Source of the DNA: a virus
DNA: 25,055 nt
IMG/VR virus record: IMGVR_UViG_3300035034_000588
Location: 1-25,055 of that record
Strand: one strand, 5' to 3'
Shown: positions 1-5,651 of the stretch, piece by piece
Position numbering within the stretch: the stretch's first letter is position 1
Layout: every line of letters begins with the position of its first letter
Position numbers and translations under genes: made by a program
The notes under the pieces: model-generated
The model's database searches: none
The model's input: the letters and a program-made list of their open reading frames with translations, nothing else
Told to the model about the DNA's origin: nothing

Positions 1-158
1 ATTTCTGTCACTTCAAAACTATCGAAGTATGTAAAATTGTTCGATATTGTGTTATTCATTTCCTTTATTACAGGAATGACAAATATTTCCATCTCTTTGT
101 CTATTATAAGAGACATTCCAAATTTCGTGGTGTAACACCAACCAATGACTTTATTCAT
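1..158 (-). CDS. Partial hypothetical protein, C-terminus beyond window
   Basis: This is an open minus-strand frame that starts with ATG at 158 and runs off the left edge after 52 codons. It begins MNKVIGWCYTTKFGMSLIID and shows no motif I recognise. Its start lies inside the last codons of the upstream membrane-protein gene (8-base overlap with 151-351), the tight packing seen throughout the window, which is the main reason to believe it. The visible part is mixed hydrophobic and polar, with no clear membrane segment or signal peptide. It would be the last visible gene of the small minus-strand group. Its function is unknown. Confidence 0.55.
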   Translation of the reverse strand, partial: MNKVIGWCYTTKFGMSLIIDKEMEIFVIPVIKEMNNTISNNFTYFDSFEVTE

Positions 159-351
159 TATCTTCAAGTTTAAATGTGAATACTGGTCTGATTATTATAT
201 TCCATACTGAGAATATAAGTAGAGAAAACCAAAATATGTTTTCTTTAGCTGATTGACTTATGCCACTCGAATGAAATATAACAACTCCAACCAATATCCA
301 AGGGATCATTGGAAAGATGTAAATGTAAATAATGTATGCTATGTTTTTCAT
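151..351 (-). CDS. Small two-helix membrane protein, unknown function
   Basis: A 66-residue protein with two hydrophobic stretches, at about residues 4-26 (rich in I, Y, F, V, with PMIPWILVGVV) and 38-57 (FWFSLLIFSVWNIII). They are joined by a short polar loop (SSGISQSAKEN). The tail is short and acidic (KLEDNE). The layout suggests two transmembrane helices with both ends on the same side. Size and topology would allow a holin or a superinfection-type membrane protein, but no sequence feature proves either and no lysis enzyme is visible nearby. The start codon lies only about 14 bases past the U-tract of the terminator ending the upstream gene, so expression probably depends on readthrough or on a promoter I cannot identify. 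Confidence 0.6.
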   Translation of the reverse strand: MKNIAYIIYIYIFPMIPWILVGVVIFHSSGISQSAKENIFWFSLLIFSVWNIIIRPVFTFKLEDNE

Positions 352-364
352 AGTAAGTGTTTTA

Positions 365-388
365 GGTTAAAAAGCCCCGAAGGGCTAG
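365..388 (-). terminator. Rho-independent terminator with UUCG loop
   Basis: Read on the minus strand, this is AGCCC, loop TTCG, GGGCT, then a short run of T. The 5-bp GC-rich stem occupies 373-377 and 382-386, and the UUCG-type tetraloop is unusually stable. It lies directly after the stop codon of the gene at 391-630 and just ahead of the next minus-strand start at 351. It may therefore act as a partial terminator or attenuator between the two genes. Confidence 0.85.
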
Positions 389-390
389 TT

Positions 391-630
391 TTATGCGTTA
401 TCATTAGTTTCCAGCATTCTTTGTATTCTGTTTTGGAACACTTCAACTCTTTGATGATAGATTGAGTTCAACCGCTTCGCGTCATCAGATGATAAGACAC
501 GTGAGTCTTTCAACTTGTTAACGTTCTTAATTTCTGCTTGAACAATTTCACTTGCACATTGTAATCCATTGATTACTTCTTCTTTAGACATTAATTCCAT
601 AATAATATGTTTTTGAGTTTGAGCTACCAT
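391..630 (-). CDS. Small helical hypothetical protein
   Basis: A 79-residue, mostly helical, polar protein with heptad-like spacing in the middle (KNVNKLKDSRVLSSDDAKRL). I recognise no family. The first ATG (630) is preceded on the minus strand by AAGGAG three bases upstream, one of the few Shine-Dalgarno-like sites in the window. Internal ATGs at codons 11 and 14 (MELMSKEE) are alternative starts, and the last gives a more typical phage N-terminus. The gene ends at a strong terminator (365-388). The 164 bases upstream hold two palindromes that could be operators, which would fit a separately controlled early gene. This is an inference. Confidence 0.65.
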   Translation of the reverse strand: MVAQTQKHIIMELMSKEEVINGLQCASEIVQAEIKNVNKLKDSRVLSSDDAKRLNSIYHQRVEVFQNRIQRMLETNDNA

Positions 631-682
631 GCACTCCTTGTATTTAACATTTTGATAAACCAGATGTAAGGAACATAAACTG

Positions 683-732
683 GTAATATTACGCTGGATA
701 AGTTAGACATTAATATCTAGTCTGTAGACTGG
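683..732. promoter_or_regulatory. Palindrome pair upstream of minus-strand gene, candidate operators
   Basis: GTAATATTAC (683-692) is a perfect 10-base palindrome. AGTCTGTAGACT (719-730) is an inverted repeat with 5-base arms. The seven bases CTGGATA occur downstream of each (694-700 and 729-735). They lie in the 164-base gap upstream of the minus-strand gene that starts at 630. The spacing and the repeated flank resemble a repressor-binding arrangement, but I see no regulator gene to pair with it and short palindromes are common in AT-rich DNA. Confidence 0.3.
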
Positions 733-756
733 ATACGTTACTCTTATATTTAACTT

Positions 757-790
757 AAAAAAGAGCCATATCTTACGATATGACTCTTTT
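757..790 (-). terminator. Rho-independent terminator after 795-1379 gene
   Basis: The stem is GAGCCATATC (763-772) paired with GATATGACTC (777-786), with one C-A mismatch and loop TTAC. It is flanked by AAAAAA at 757-762 and TTTT at 787-790. Read on the minus strand it follows the stop codon of the gene at 795-1379 and ends in six T. The matching A run on the other flank could allow action in both directions. Confidence 0.85.
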
Positions 791-794
791 GAAT

Positions 795-1379
795 TTACTG
801 TTGCAAGGTTGCGTCTATCAATTCCGCGTTTACATTATCACCTTCTTTTATTTCTTCGTCCTCCACATCTTGCATTTTAGACTTTTGAAAAGCAACAAAG
901 GTTGCTATCGTAGACTTTGGCTTAAAGGTAGCCTTGGCACGTCCTGCCAATTTTCTGATTAGTTCCGCATCTTGCAACCCTTCAGGTTTAGCCATCTCAA
1001 TCTTTAGATCATTGGCAGCGGTCGATTTAGATTCTTCAAACTCAGCTCTACTTTGCGAACGGATCACAATTTTAGGTCGTTTTGAATTGTAAAGTTCATC
1101 TAAAACTTGCTGGTTTCCCAACACAATGCCATCATTATCACTCAAATAACAGCGCAGGTGCTTACCTTTGCCATCTTTATTTGGTGCTACCGATCCATCT
1201 ACTACGGTTACAACTTTAGAGTGAACTAAGTTGCCGCTACCATCATCCACGGGTGCGGATGATGATTTTGAAAAATCGTGTATCCACGGAGAATTTCCAC
1301 CCGTTGAAACTTTAGCATTTGAAGCTTTAGCAGCTTCGATAGTTAACCAACCATCTTTTTCTTTAATTTCTTCGTACAT
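795..1379 (-). CDS. Hypothetical phage protein, first gene left of the divergent region
   Basis: A 194-residue polar protein starting MYEEIKEKDGWLTIEAAK. The frame is open 43 codons further upstream, but that part reads MKFFCGNKCVW and on, crosses a GC-rich hairpin, and is more likely leader than protein, so I chose the ATG at 1379. The middle has a possible beta-rich stretch (KHLRCYLSDNDGIVLGNQQ) followed by KIVIRSQSRAEF. The rest is lysine/glutamate-rich with a charged acidic tail (DVEDEEIKEGDNVNAEL). I recognise no catalytic motif. The acidic tail and small globular core recall phage single-strand-binding proteins in general shape, but no family signature supports that. It ends at the terminator at 757-790 and is transcribed away from the structural genes. 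Confidence 0.7.
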   Translation of the reverse strand: MYEEIKEKDGWLTIEAAKASNAKVSTGGNSPWIHDFSKSSSAPVDDGSGNLVHSKVVTVVDGSVAPNKDGKGKHLRCYLSDNDGIVLGNQQVLDELYNSKRPKIVIRSQSRAEFEESKSTAANDLKIEMAKPEGLQDAELIRKLAGRAKATFKPKSTIATFVAFQKSKMQDVEDEEIKEGDNVNAELIDATLQQ

Positions 1380-1414
1380 AATACATACATATTTAGTTAG
1401 TAAATTGCCTTTCA

Positions 1415-1439
1415 CAAACCGAACCCGACCGGGGGTTTG
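1415..1439. repeat. GC-rich compound hairpin in minus-strand leader
   Basis: CAAACC (1415-1420) pairs with GGTTTG (1434-1439). Inside it, CCC and GGG form a second short stem around GACC. The local GC content stands out against the AT-rich surroundings. It lies 36 bases upstream of the chosen start at 1379, so it would be in the 5' leader of that minus-strand gene. No T tract follows on either strand, so it is not a terminator. Confidence 0.5.
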
Positions 1440-1513
1440 CGCAGCAAAAACAATTTGGATGATTTTATTGGGGACCCAAACACACTTATTTCCGCAAAAA
1501 AATTTCAAAAAAA

Positions 1514-1537
1514 TTTTGTATTGTCAATATAATTTTG
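1514..1537 (+). promoter_or_regulatory. Candidate promoter for first plus-strand genes
   Basis: TAATTTTG at 1530-1537 matches the Bacteroidota -7 element TAnnTTTG, and ATTTTG lies upstream at 1513-1518. The 11-base spacing is shorter than the usual 17-23 bases for host-type promoters, so this could be a phage-specific variant. The same decamer, TAATTTTGTA, recurs at 2929-2938, just before the next operon, which supports a real signal. The predicted transcript would have a leader of about 295 bases. Confidence 0.4.
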
Positions 1538-1802
1538 TACATTAGCTAAATCACCATGACCACCCTTGAGGATAAAAGTAAAGGGTTAGACATCGGGTTG
1601 TAAGAAACAAGAGTTTACATAGTTTCTGAGTTGTCCCCGGTAGTGATGAAAATTGCATGAGTATAGATCTTAGGTTAGGTAAACTGCAGGTAAAGCAACT
1701 AACGAAGGTTAAATACGGTAAGATTGAAGTCTCATGTTAAAGATTCTTAGAAGACTCCTTTATTAGGATTTTGAAGGGGTAAGTTATACTTAATTTAAAG
1801 TA

Positions 1803-1838
1803 ATGGAAGAAGAGATAGTTAAATTAATCACCAAATGA
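1803..1838 (+). CDS. Possible 11-residue leader peptide (MEEEIVKLITK)
   Basis: ATG at 1803 opens an 11-codon frame that ends with TGA at 1836-1838. The next gene's ATG is at 1840, leaving a single base between. Such spacing would allow a terminating ribosome to restart on the next gene. It may be a leader peptide, a chance frame, or an upstream reading frame that tunes translation of the first plus-strand gene. There is no independent evidence that it is translated. Confidence 0.2.
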   Translation: MEEEIVKLITK

Positions 1839-1839
1839 A

Positions 1840-2217
1840 ATGACGAAAGAGAAGAAAATAGCTAAGTACTTTGAAAAAATAAAGAAGTTAGAAGATGAGC
1901 TATATTATGGATTACTAGATATAGATAATTTGCTAAGTGAAAAGCTCTATAAGTTTGATAAAGATATTACTGATATTGACCATCCTTATTATCATATGTC
2001 TTATGAAGAGTTTGATGAAGAGTTCTCAAAAGAACATGGTGAGTGGAGAGAATATATATTAGGAGGTAGTTTATTTACTAATAAGCATAGAGATATGCTA
2101 GAGAATAATGCTAATCATATCCTAAGTGTTATTGAGGAATACGATAAGAAGATGTTTTTAAAAGAAAATGCTATAAAAGGCACTGACATAAGACATCCAA
2201 GATATGCAAATAAATAA
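1840..2217 (+). CDS. Hypothetical protein with N-terminal coiled-coil
   Basis: A 125-residue charged protein. Residues 1-45 are strongly helical and lysine/glutamate-rich (KYFEKIKKLEDELYYGLLDI) and could form a coiled-coil. The middle has a tyrosine-rich stretch (DHPYYHMSYEEFDEEF). I recognise no family. It is the first gene after the divergent leader and is followed 10 bases later by the zipper microprotein at 2228, so the two may be co-translated partners. Codon use is as AT-rich as that of the neighbouring accessory genes and lower in GC than that of the capsid genes. Confidence 0.7.
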   Translation: MTKEKKIAKYFEKIKKLEDELYYGLLDIDNLLSEKLYKFDKDITDIDHPYYHMSYEEFDEEFSKEHGEWREYILGGSLFTNKHRDMLENNANHILSVIEEYDKKMFLKENAIKGTDIRHPRYANK

Positions 2218-2227
2218 AATAAATAAA

Positions 2228-2341
2228 ATGGAAGAATTGAAGAAAGAGTTAGAAAGTTTAAAGAAGAGGATTTATAGATTAGAAAAAGAAGTAGTACAAT
2301 TGAAAGCTAAGTGGAATCATAAAAATTTATTGAGAAGATGA
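2228..2341 (+). CDS. 37-residue leucine-zipper microprotein
   Basis: A short frame with ATG at 2228 and TGA at 2339-2341. It reads MEELKKELESLKKRIYRLEK and on to EVVQLKAKWNHKNLLRR. Hydrophobic residues fall at L4, L8, L11, I15, L18, V22 and L25, a perfect 4-3-4-3-4-3 heptad pattern with charged residues between, so the peptide should form a parallel coiled-coil. The last 10 residues are basic and aromatic (KWNHKNLLRR). It lies 10 bases after the stop at 2217 and 36 bases before the next start. Its role is unknown; it might multimerise, or pair with the helical N-terminus of the preceding protein. Confidence 0.6.
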   Translation: MEELKKELESLKKRIYRLEKEVVQLKAKWNHKNLLRR

Positions 2342-2377
2342 GTTTTATAACAGCTTTAAAATATAAAATAAAAGAAT

Positions 2378-2842
2378 ATGAAAAGAATTGATTATACACC
2401 AACGTCTACTACAAGGTTTGAAGCTTACGATGAGAAAGACGGTAGAGTAGAAGTTCCTTTTAGTAAATTAGTAAACCAAGTTAATGGTGCAACTGTATTG
2501 GCTTCTTTTGGGTTTAGATTAACGGGAGGAGGAGTCTTTTCAGCATTTGTAGATAATAATTATCCTACAGTTGCTACATCAATAACTTTAAATGGAAATA
2601 ATAAAAGTTTAAATGTTGATTTTAATAAACCACTTCCTTATTATGAAGTTGATGGTGTAAGTTTTCGAGCATTTTATGCTTTAGAAAATTATAGGAATAA
2701 TACTAGCCCACAACCACCTGTATTTCTTGAAAGATTAGATGGTAACGATTCTCAGATTACTTTTACATGGAGTGACACATTATTTGGTAAAGACATGCAG
2801 TTATTCTTTTTAGCTTTTGATTCAAATTTAGAAGCCTTATAA
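2378..2842 (+). CDS. Beta-rich hypothetical protein, possible virion accessory
   Basis: A 154-residue protein made mainly of alternating polar and hydrophobic stretches typical of beta-strands (NGATVLASFGFRLTGGGVFS; SQITFTWSDTL; MQLFFLAFDSN). It has no signal peptide and no cysteine. A proline-rich turn (NTSPQPPVF) sits near the C-terminus. I do not recognise the family. The composition resembles small phage decoration or fibre-accessory proteins, but the gene is far from the fibre module and the link is weak. It is the last gene of the first plus-strand unit and is followed by a strong terminator at 2871-2905. Confidence 0.7.
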   Translation: MKRIDYTPTSTTRFEAYDEKDGRVEVPFSKLVNQVNGATVLASFGFRLTGGGVFSAFVDNNYPTVATSITLNGNNKSLNVDFNKPLPYYEVDGVSFRAFYALENYRNNTSPQPPVFLERLDGNDSQITFTWSDTLFGKDMQLFFLAFDSNLEAL

Positions 2843-2870
2843 TAGGGTTGTAAATATTTAATAAACAATT

Positions 2871-2905
2871 AAAAAGTGATAACTAACAATTATCACTTTT
2901 TTTTG
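2871..2905 (+). terminator. Strong rho-independent terminator
   Basis: AAAAAGTGATAA (2871-2882) pairs perfectly with TTATCACTTTTT (2890-2901) around a 7-base loop, and a T run follows up to 2904. It separates the accessory genes at 1840-2842 from the packaging/chaperonin operon. The next promoter candidate begins within its T tract. Confidence 0.9.
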
Positions 2906-2936
2906 TTTTATACTTGCATATGTAAAAGTAATTTTG
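2903..2936 (+). promoter_or_regulatory. Candidate promoter for packaging/chaperonin operon
   Basis: TAATTTTG at 2929-2936 fits the Bacteroidota -7 element TAnnTTTG. TTG at 2903-2905 is 23 bases upstream, at the outer limit of the known spacing; another TTG lies at 2914-2916. The decamer TAATTTTGTA is shared with the site at 1530. The first gene starts 28 bases downstream (2965). It would drive the run of genes to the large terminase. Confidence 0.5.
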
Positions 2937-2964
2937 TATATTCGAATTGATAATTTAAGAACAT

Positions 2965-3351
2965 ATGGAGAAGAAGAGAATTAAACTTAACATAGATAAG
3001 AAGAAAATATTCCAGCTATACGTTGGAGTAATGAATCCTTTTCTTAAATTGTCTAATAGAGAGTCAGAGGTATTATCTCAATTGCTTTATTTGAATGATC
3101 ATTACAAAGAATACTCAGAAGGAGTTAAATGGAAAATGGTATTTGATAAAGATAATAGACGAAAAACATATGAAGATATGGAGATCTCTGTTCATCAATA
3201 CAATAATATATTGTCGTCATTAAGGAAGAAGAATATATTGCTTCCCGGTAATATTTTAACTAAGAAGTTGCTTATATATCCCGATAATGGTCTTAATATG
3301 AACTTTGAAATGAATGTAATTAATGAAAGAGTACCAGAAGCACATACGTAA
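2965..3351 (+). CDS. Winged-helix-like DNA-binding protein candidate
   Basis: A 128-residue basic protein with a lysine-rich start (EKKRIKLNIDKKKI). Residues about 24-45 (NPFLKLSNRESEVLSQLLYL) resemble the first helices of LuxR/MarR-type helix-turn-helix domains. Residues about 72-97 (YEDMEISVHQYNNILSSLRK, then KNILL) could be the turn, the recognition helix and the start of a wing. I infer a small wHTH regulator or virion DNA-binding protein. Its place as first gene of the operon, directly before the HU/IHF-like gene with a 29-base overlap, fits either a transcription regulator or a DNA-packaging factor. I do not recognise a named family. Confidence 0.7.
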   Translation: MEKKRIKLNIDKKKIFQLYVGVMNPFLKLSNRESEVLSQLLYLNDHYKEYSEGVKWKMVFDKDNRRKTYEDMEISVHQYNNILSSLRKKNILLPGNILTKKLLIYPDNGLNMNFEMNVINERVPEAHT

Positions 3352-3568
3352 GATATCATTGGAATACCAAATACCTGAAGAGGTTGTTGAAGCTGCAGTA
3401 CGAAGTATATATGAATACATTCGTTATAACAGTAAAGACCTTGTAAGTGTTAGGATTCCTAAATTTGGATTATTTGCAGTAAAACCTAATAGAGTAAAAT
3501 ATATAAATGAAAACAAAGAAAGAGGAAAGAAAGGTAGATCCGAGATTCAAGAGAACGATTCAGATTGA
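3323..3568 (+). CDS. HU/IHF-like DNA-binding protein
   Basis: An 81-residue protein of the bacterial HU/IHF type. Helix 1 (EYQKHIRKISLEYQIPEEVV) and helix 2 (VEAAVRSIYEYIRYN) form the dimer core. They are followed by the conserved strand VRIPKFGLFAVKPNRVKYIN, equivalent to the IPGFGKF region of HU. The long beta-arm that grips DNA is short or missing and is replaced by a lysine-rich tail (KERGKKGRSEIQ), so it is a minimal form. An IHF-like gene next to packaging genes is a known trait of crAss-like phages. It probably bends or compacts phage DNA. The start lies 29 bases inside the preceding gene and the end overlaps the next by 62 bases. Confidence 0.8.
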   Translation: MKEYQKHIRKISLEYQIPEEVVEAAVRSIYEYIRYNSKDLVSVRIPKFGLFAVKPNRVKYINENKERGKKGRSEIQENDSD

Positions 3569-3776
3569 ATTTAAAGGTAAGACCTTCCCAGTAGAACTTG
3601 ATGAAACTCCCCATAGACATAAAGATGAGGAATACGAAGTTTACAAAGAAAGACAGAAGATGGTAGCATACTTCAAGAAAATGGAGAAGAAAGAAATGCT
3701 ACATAAGAGTCTCAGCTACATTGATAAGATGGTTGGACAAAAAGGTATAACTTATAAAAATAAAGATAATGAGTAA
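3507..3776 (+). CDS. Small basic hypothetical protein overlapping HU gene
   Basis: An 89-residue lysine- and glutamate-rich protein. A likely beta-strand pair near the N-terminus (KRTIQIEFKGKTFPVELDET) is followed by a charged helix (EYEVYKERQKMVAYFKKMEK). I recognise no family. Its first 62 bases lie in another frame of the HU-like gene, and its end overlaps the GroES-like gene by 8 bases. The overlap supports translational coupling across HU, this protein and the chaperonins. The first ATG was kept because the next internal Met would remove the strand pair. It could be a chaperonin substrate adaptor or a DNA-bound virion protein, but this is speculation. Confidence 0.65.
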   Translation: MKTKKEERKVDPRFKRTIQIEFKGKTFPVELDETPHRHKDEEYEVYKERQKMVAYFKKMEKKEMLHKSLSYIDKMVGQKGITYKNKDNE

Positions 3777-4092
3777 AATAGTAGAAGGATTTGAAATACC
3801 AGAATTTACTCCACTAGGGAGATATATATTGATACCAGCATTACATAACGTAATGAAGTCATTAGAAGAAGCAGAGTTTGAAGACGATGGTTTGGTAGAG
3901 TCAGAAACTGAATTGTCAGAGAAAGACTTTCAAACAGTTGTTCTTGCTAAAGGTGAAGGGGTGTCAGAACTTATAGAACCGGGAGACAAAATACAAATTC
4001 TACCGCAAGGTGATTGGTGGGTTCCACTAACTATTGATGAGGTAGAATATTTTTTAATCAGAGATCACGTGGCAGTAGGTTTATTTAAATAA
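3769..4092 (+). CDS. groES: GroES-like co-chaperonin
   Basis: A 107-residue protein with the GroES (Cpn10) pattern. It has an N-terminal strand PLGRYILIPA (15-24), a loop region (25-53), the strand TVVLAKGEG (56-64, matching the VLAVGxG motif), the turn PGDKI (71-75), and a closing part VPLTIDEVEYFLIRDHVAVG (85-104). GroES forms a heptameric lid on GroEL. The loop that should contact GroEL is long, acidic and divergent: DDGLVES (39-45) stands where bacteria have the GGIVL motif, so it may be specific for the phage GroEL. It starts 8 bases inside the previous gene and lies 4 bases before groEL. Function by homology; confidence high. Confidence 0.85.
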   Translation: MSKIVEGFEIPEFTPLGRYILIPALHNVMKSLEEAEFEDDGLVESETELSEKDFQTVVLAKGEGVSELIEPGDKIQILPQGDWWVPLTIDEVEYFLIRDHVAVGLFK

Positions 4093-4096
4093 GAAT

Positions 4097-5650
4097 ATGA
4101 AGAAGATTATTTATAATAAAGAAGCACAAGGCAAACTTATAGAAGGGATAGATTTAGTAGCAGACGCTGTTAAGTTGACATTAGGACCTTCAGGAAGATA
4201 CATGGTAATAGGGAAGTCCTTTGGGCCCCCTATTACTACTAAAGATGGTGTAACAGTAGCTAGAAGTATAACGTCATCAGACCCTTCAATTAATATAGGG
4301 TGTGAGATGATAAAGCAAGTAGCCTCTCAACAATTAGAGACTGCAGGTGATGGTACTACAAGTGCTACTGTATTAGCACAAAGAATTATACATCTTTACA
4401 AAGATTCTGAAAAGTCTCCTCGTGAGATTAGAGATGAGTTTAAAGCAAAGACAGAATTTATAATTGAACAATTAGATTTAAATAAAAAACCATTAGAGAC
4501 TGATGAAGAACTTAAAGCTGTGGCAACGATTGCAACTAATGGTGACGAGGAACTTGGCACTCATGTGTTTAATGCTATTAAAGCTTCCGGAAAAGATGGG
4601 GAGGTTGTGGTTGAAAACTCTAAGAATGCTGAGACTAAGGTTGTATCATATCCCGGTTATATGTTCGAACGCGGATATGTTTCTCATCACTTTGCTGGGA
4701 CTAATGCAGAATGTAAGCTAGATGATGTTTATATTCTATTCTGTGATGATGAGATAAAAGACTGGCAGGAGATTAGGCATATTGCTGAAGCAGTTATGGC
4801 ACAGCGTAGGGAATTACTTATTGTGTGTAAAGATATTGCGGAAGGACCTCTTAGTAATTTGATTCTAAATATTCAACAAGGAAGGCTTAGGTCATGTGTA
4901 GTTAAACTACCAGCACTTCGTAACAGGGGTGAGATACTGCTTGAAGATTTAGCAATTAAAACGGGAGGTAAGGTTATATCACCTAAGAAAAAAGGACATC
5001 AACTTAGAAAGGTTCAACTAGAACATTTAGGACGATGTGATTCTGTTACGATTGATAAATCTAAAACAGTACTTGTAGGGGAGAAAGGTGATGAAGCAGC
5101 AATTGCTGAGAGAAAGAAACAAATAGAAGCTGACCTAGAAAAGGCTGATAAATTAGAAATTATATTACAAAAGGAAAGGTATGCTAAATTTATTAATGGC
5201 GTGTCTGTCTTATACGTTGGTGGTCACTCTGACGTTGATCTTGCAGAACGTAAGGCACGCATTGATGATGCTGTCCGTGCTACTAAAGAGGCTCTCAAAG
5301 AGGGAATAGTTCCCGGTGGAGGATTTGCTTTAGCTAGAGTTGCAAGCGATAATATACAAAAGTATGATGAGTTGTATTCTCCTTTAAGTACTATTGCAAG
5401 TAATTGTAATGATGTATTTGATTTAGAAATATCTGCAAAGCAAGAAGTGTATGATTTTGCGAAAGACGTTAGAGGAAACTATATTGAGCTTGGTATTATA
5501 GACCCTGTATCTGTTGTTAAAGAAACAGTTATTAACGCTTACAGTGTTGCAACGTTAGTTCTTTCTACAGCAGGGATGGTTTATAACGAAGACTTTGATA
5601 TGGAAGACGCGGTACTAGATGGTATAAAACACGGTAAAGACAGATTTTAA
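4097..5650 (+). CDS. groEL: GroEL-type chaperonin (group I, Cpn60)
   Basis: A 517-residue chaperonin that folds proteins inside an ATP-driven chamber. The ATP-site signatures are intact: LGPSGR (29-34), TKDGVTVA (48-55, D50), [11 protein letters not shown] (84-94, D85), the hydrolysis aspartate D391 in [14 protein letters not shown] (406-409), and GIIDP (466-470, D469). The apical domain has the GYVSHHF stretch equivalent to E. coli GYLSPYF. By eye, the segment between VAS and GIIDP is about 19 residues shorter than in E. coli, covering inter-ring contacts, and the protein ends HGKDRF without a GGM tail. Expected length is about 545. It sits one base before the next gene and close to terminase and capsid genes. 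Capsid-protein folding is the likely job (inference). Confidence 0.93.
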   Translation: MKKIIYNKEAQGKLIEGIDLVADAVKLTLGPSGRYMVIGKSFGPPITTKDGVTVARSITSSDPSINIGCEMIKQVASQQLETAGDGTTSATVLAQRIIHLYKDSEKSPREIRDEFKAKTEFIIEQLDLNKKPLETDEELKAVATIATNGDEELGTHVFNAIKASGKDGEVVVENSKNAETKVVSYPGYMFERGYVSHHFAGTNAECKLDDVYILFCDDEIKDWQEIRHIAEAVMAQRRELLIVCKDIAEGPLSNLILNIQQGRLRSCVVKLPALRNRGEILLEDLAIKTGGKVISPKKKGHQLRKVQLEHLGRCDSVTIDKSKTVLVGEKGDEAAIAERKKQIEADLEKADKLEIILQKERYAKFINGVSVLYVGGHSDVDLAERKARIDDAVRATKEALKEGIVPGGGFALARVASDNIQKYDELYSPLSTIASNCNDVFDLEISAKQEVYDFAKDVRGNYIELGIIDPVSVVKETVINAYSVATLVLSTAGMVYNEDFDMEDAVLDGIKHGKDRF

Positions 5651-5651
5651 T

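Larger units (their letters stand above)
1380..1839. other. Divergent gene-free region with hairpins and a long leader
   Basis: This 460-base stretch lies between the minus-strand gene starting at 1379 and the plus-strand gene at 1840. I find no convincing protein gene or tRNA in it. From left to right it holds a GC-rich hairpin (1415-1439), an A/T run, a promoter-like site (1514-1537), and about 300 bases of leader. The leader contains perfect 6-base stems ACCCTT/AAGGGT (1562-1567 with 1581-1586) and AGAAAC/GTTTCT (1603-1608 with 1622-1627). A third stem, CTCCTT/AAGGGG (1755-1760 with 1774-1779), has one G-U pair. A short reading frame (1803-1838) ends one base before the first plus-strand gene. 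It may encode a structured leader or a small RNA. Confidence 0.5.

Noticed and set aside
1380-1508. N-terminal 43-codon extension of the minus-strand gene
   Set aside because: It crosses a GC-rich hairpin, has an unlikely composition, and the ATG at 1379 gives a better N-terminus.
1231-1545. Plus-strand 104-codon frame
   Set aside because: Antisense to the minus-strand gene and leader; low-complexity start and no recognisable protein features.
1540-1802. tRNA in the divergent region
   Set aside because: No acceptor stem, anticodon arm or TTC-type T-loop could be found in the leader.
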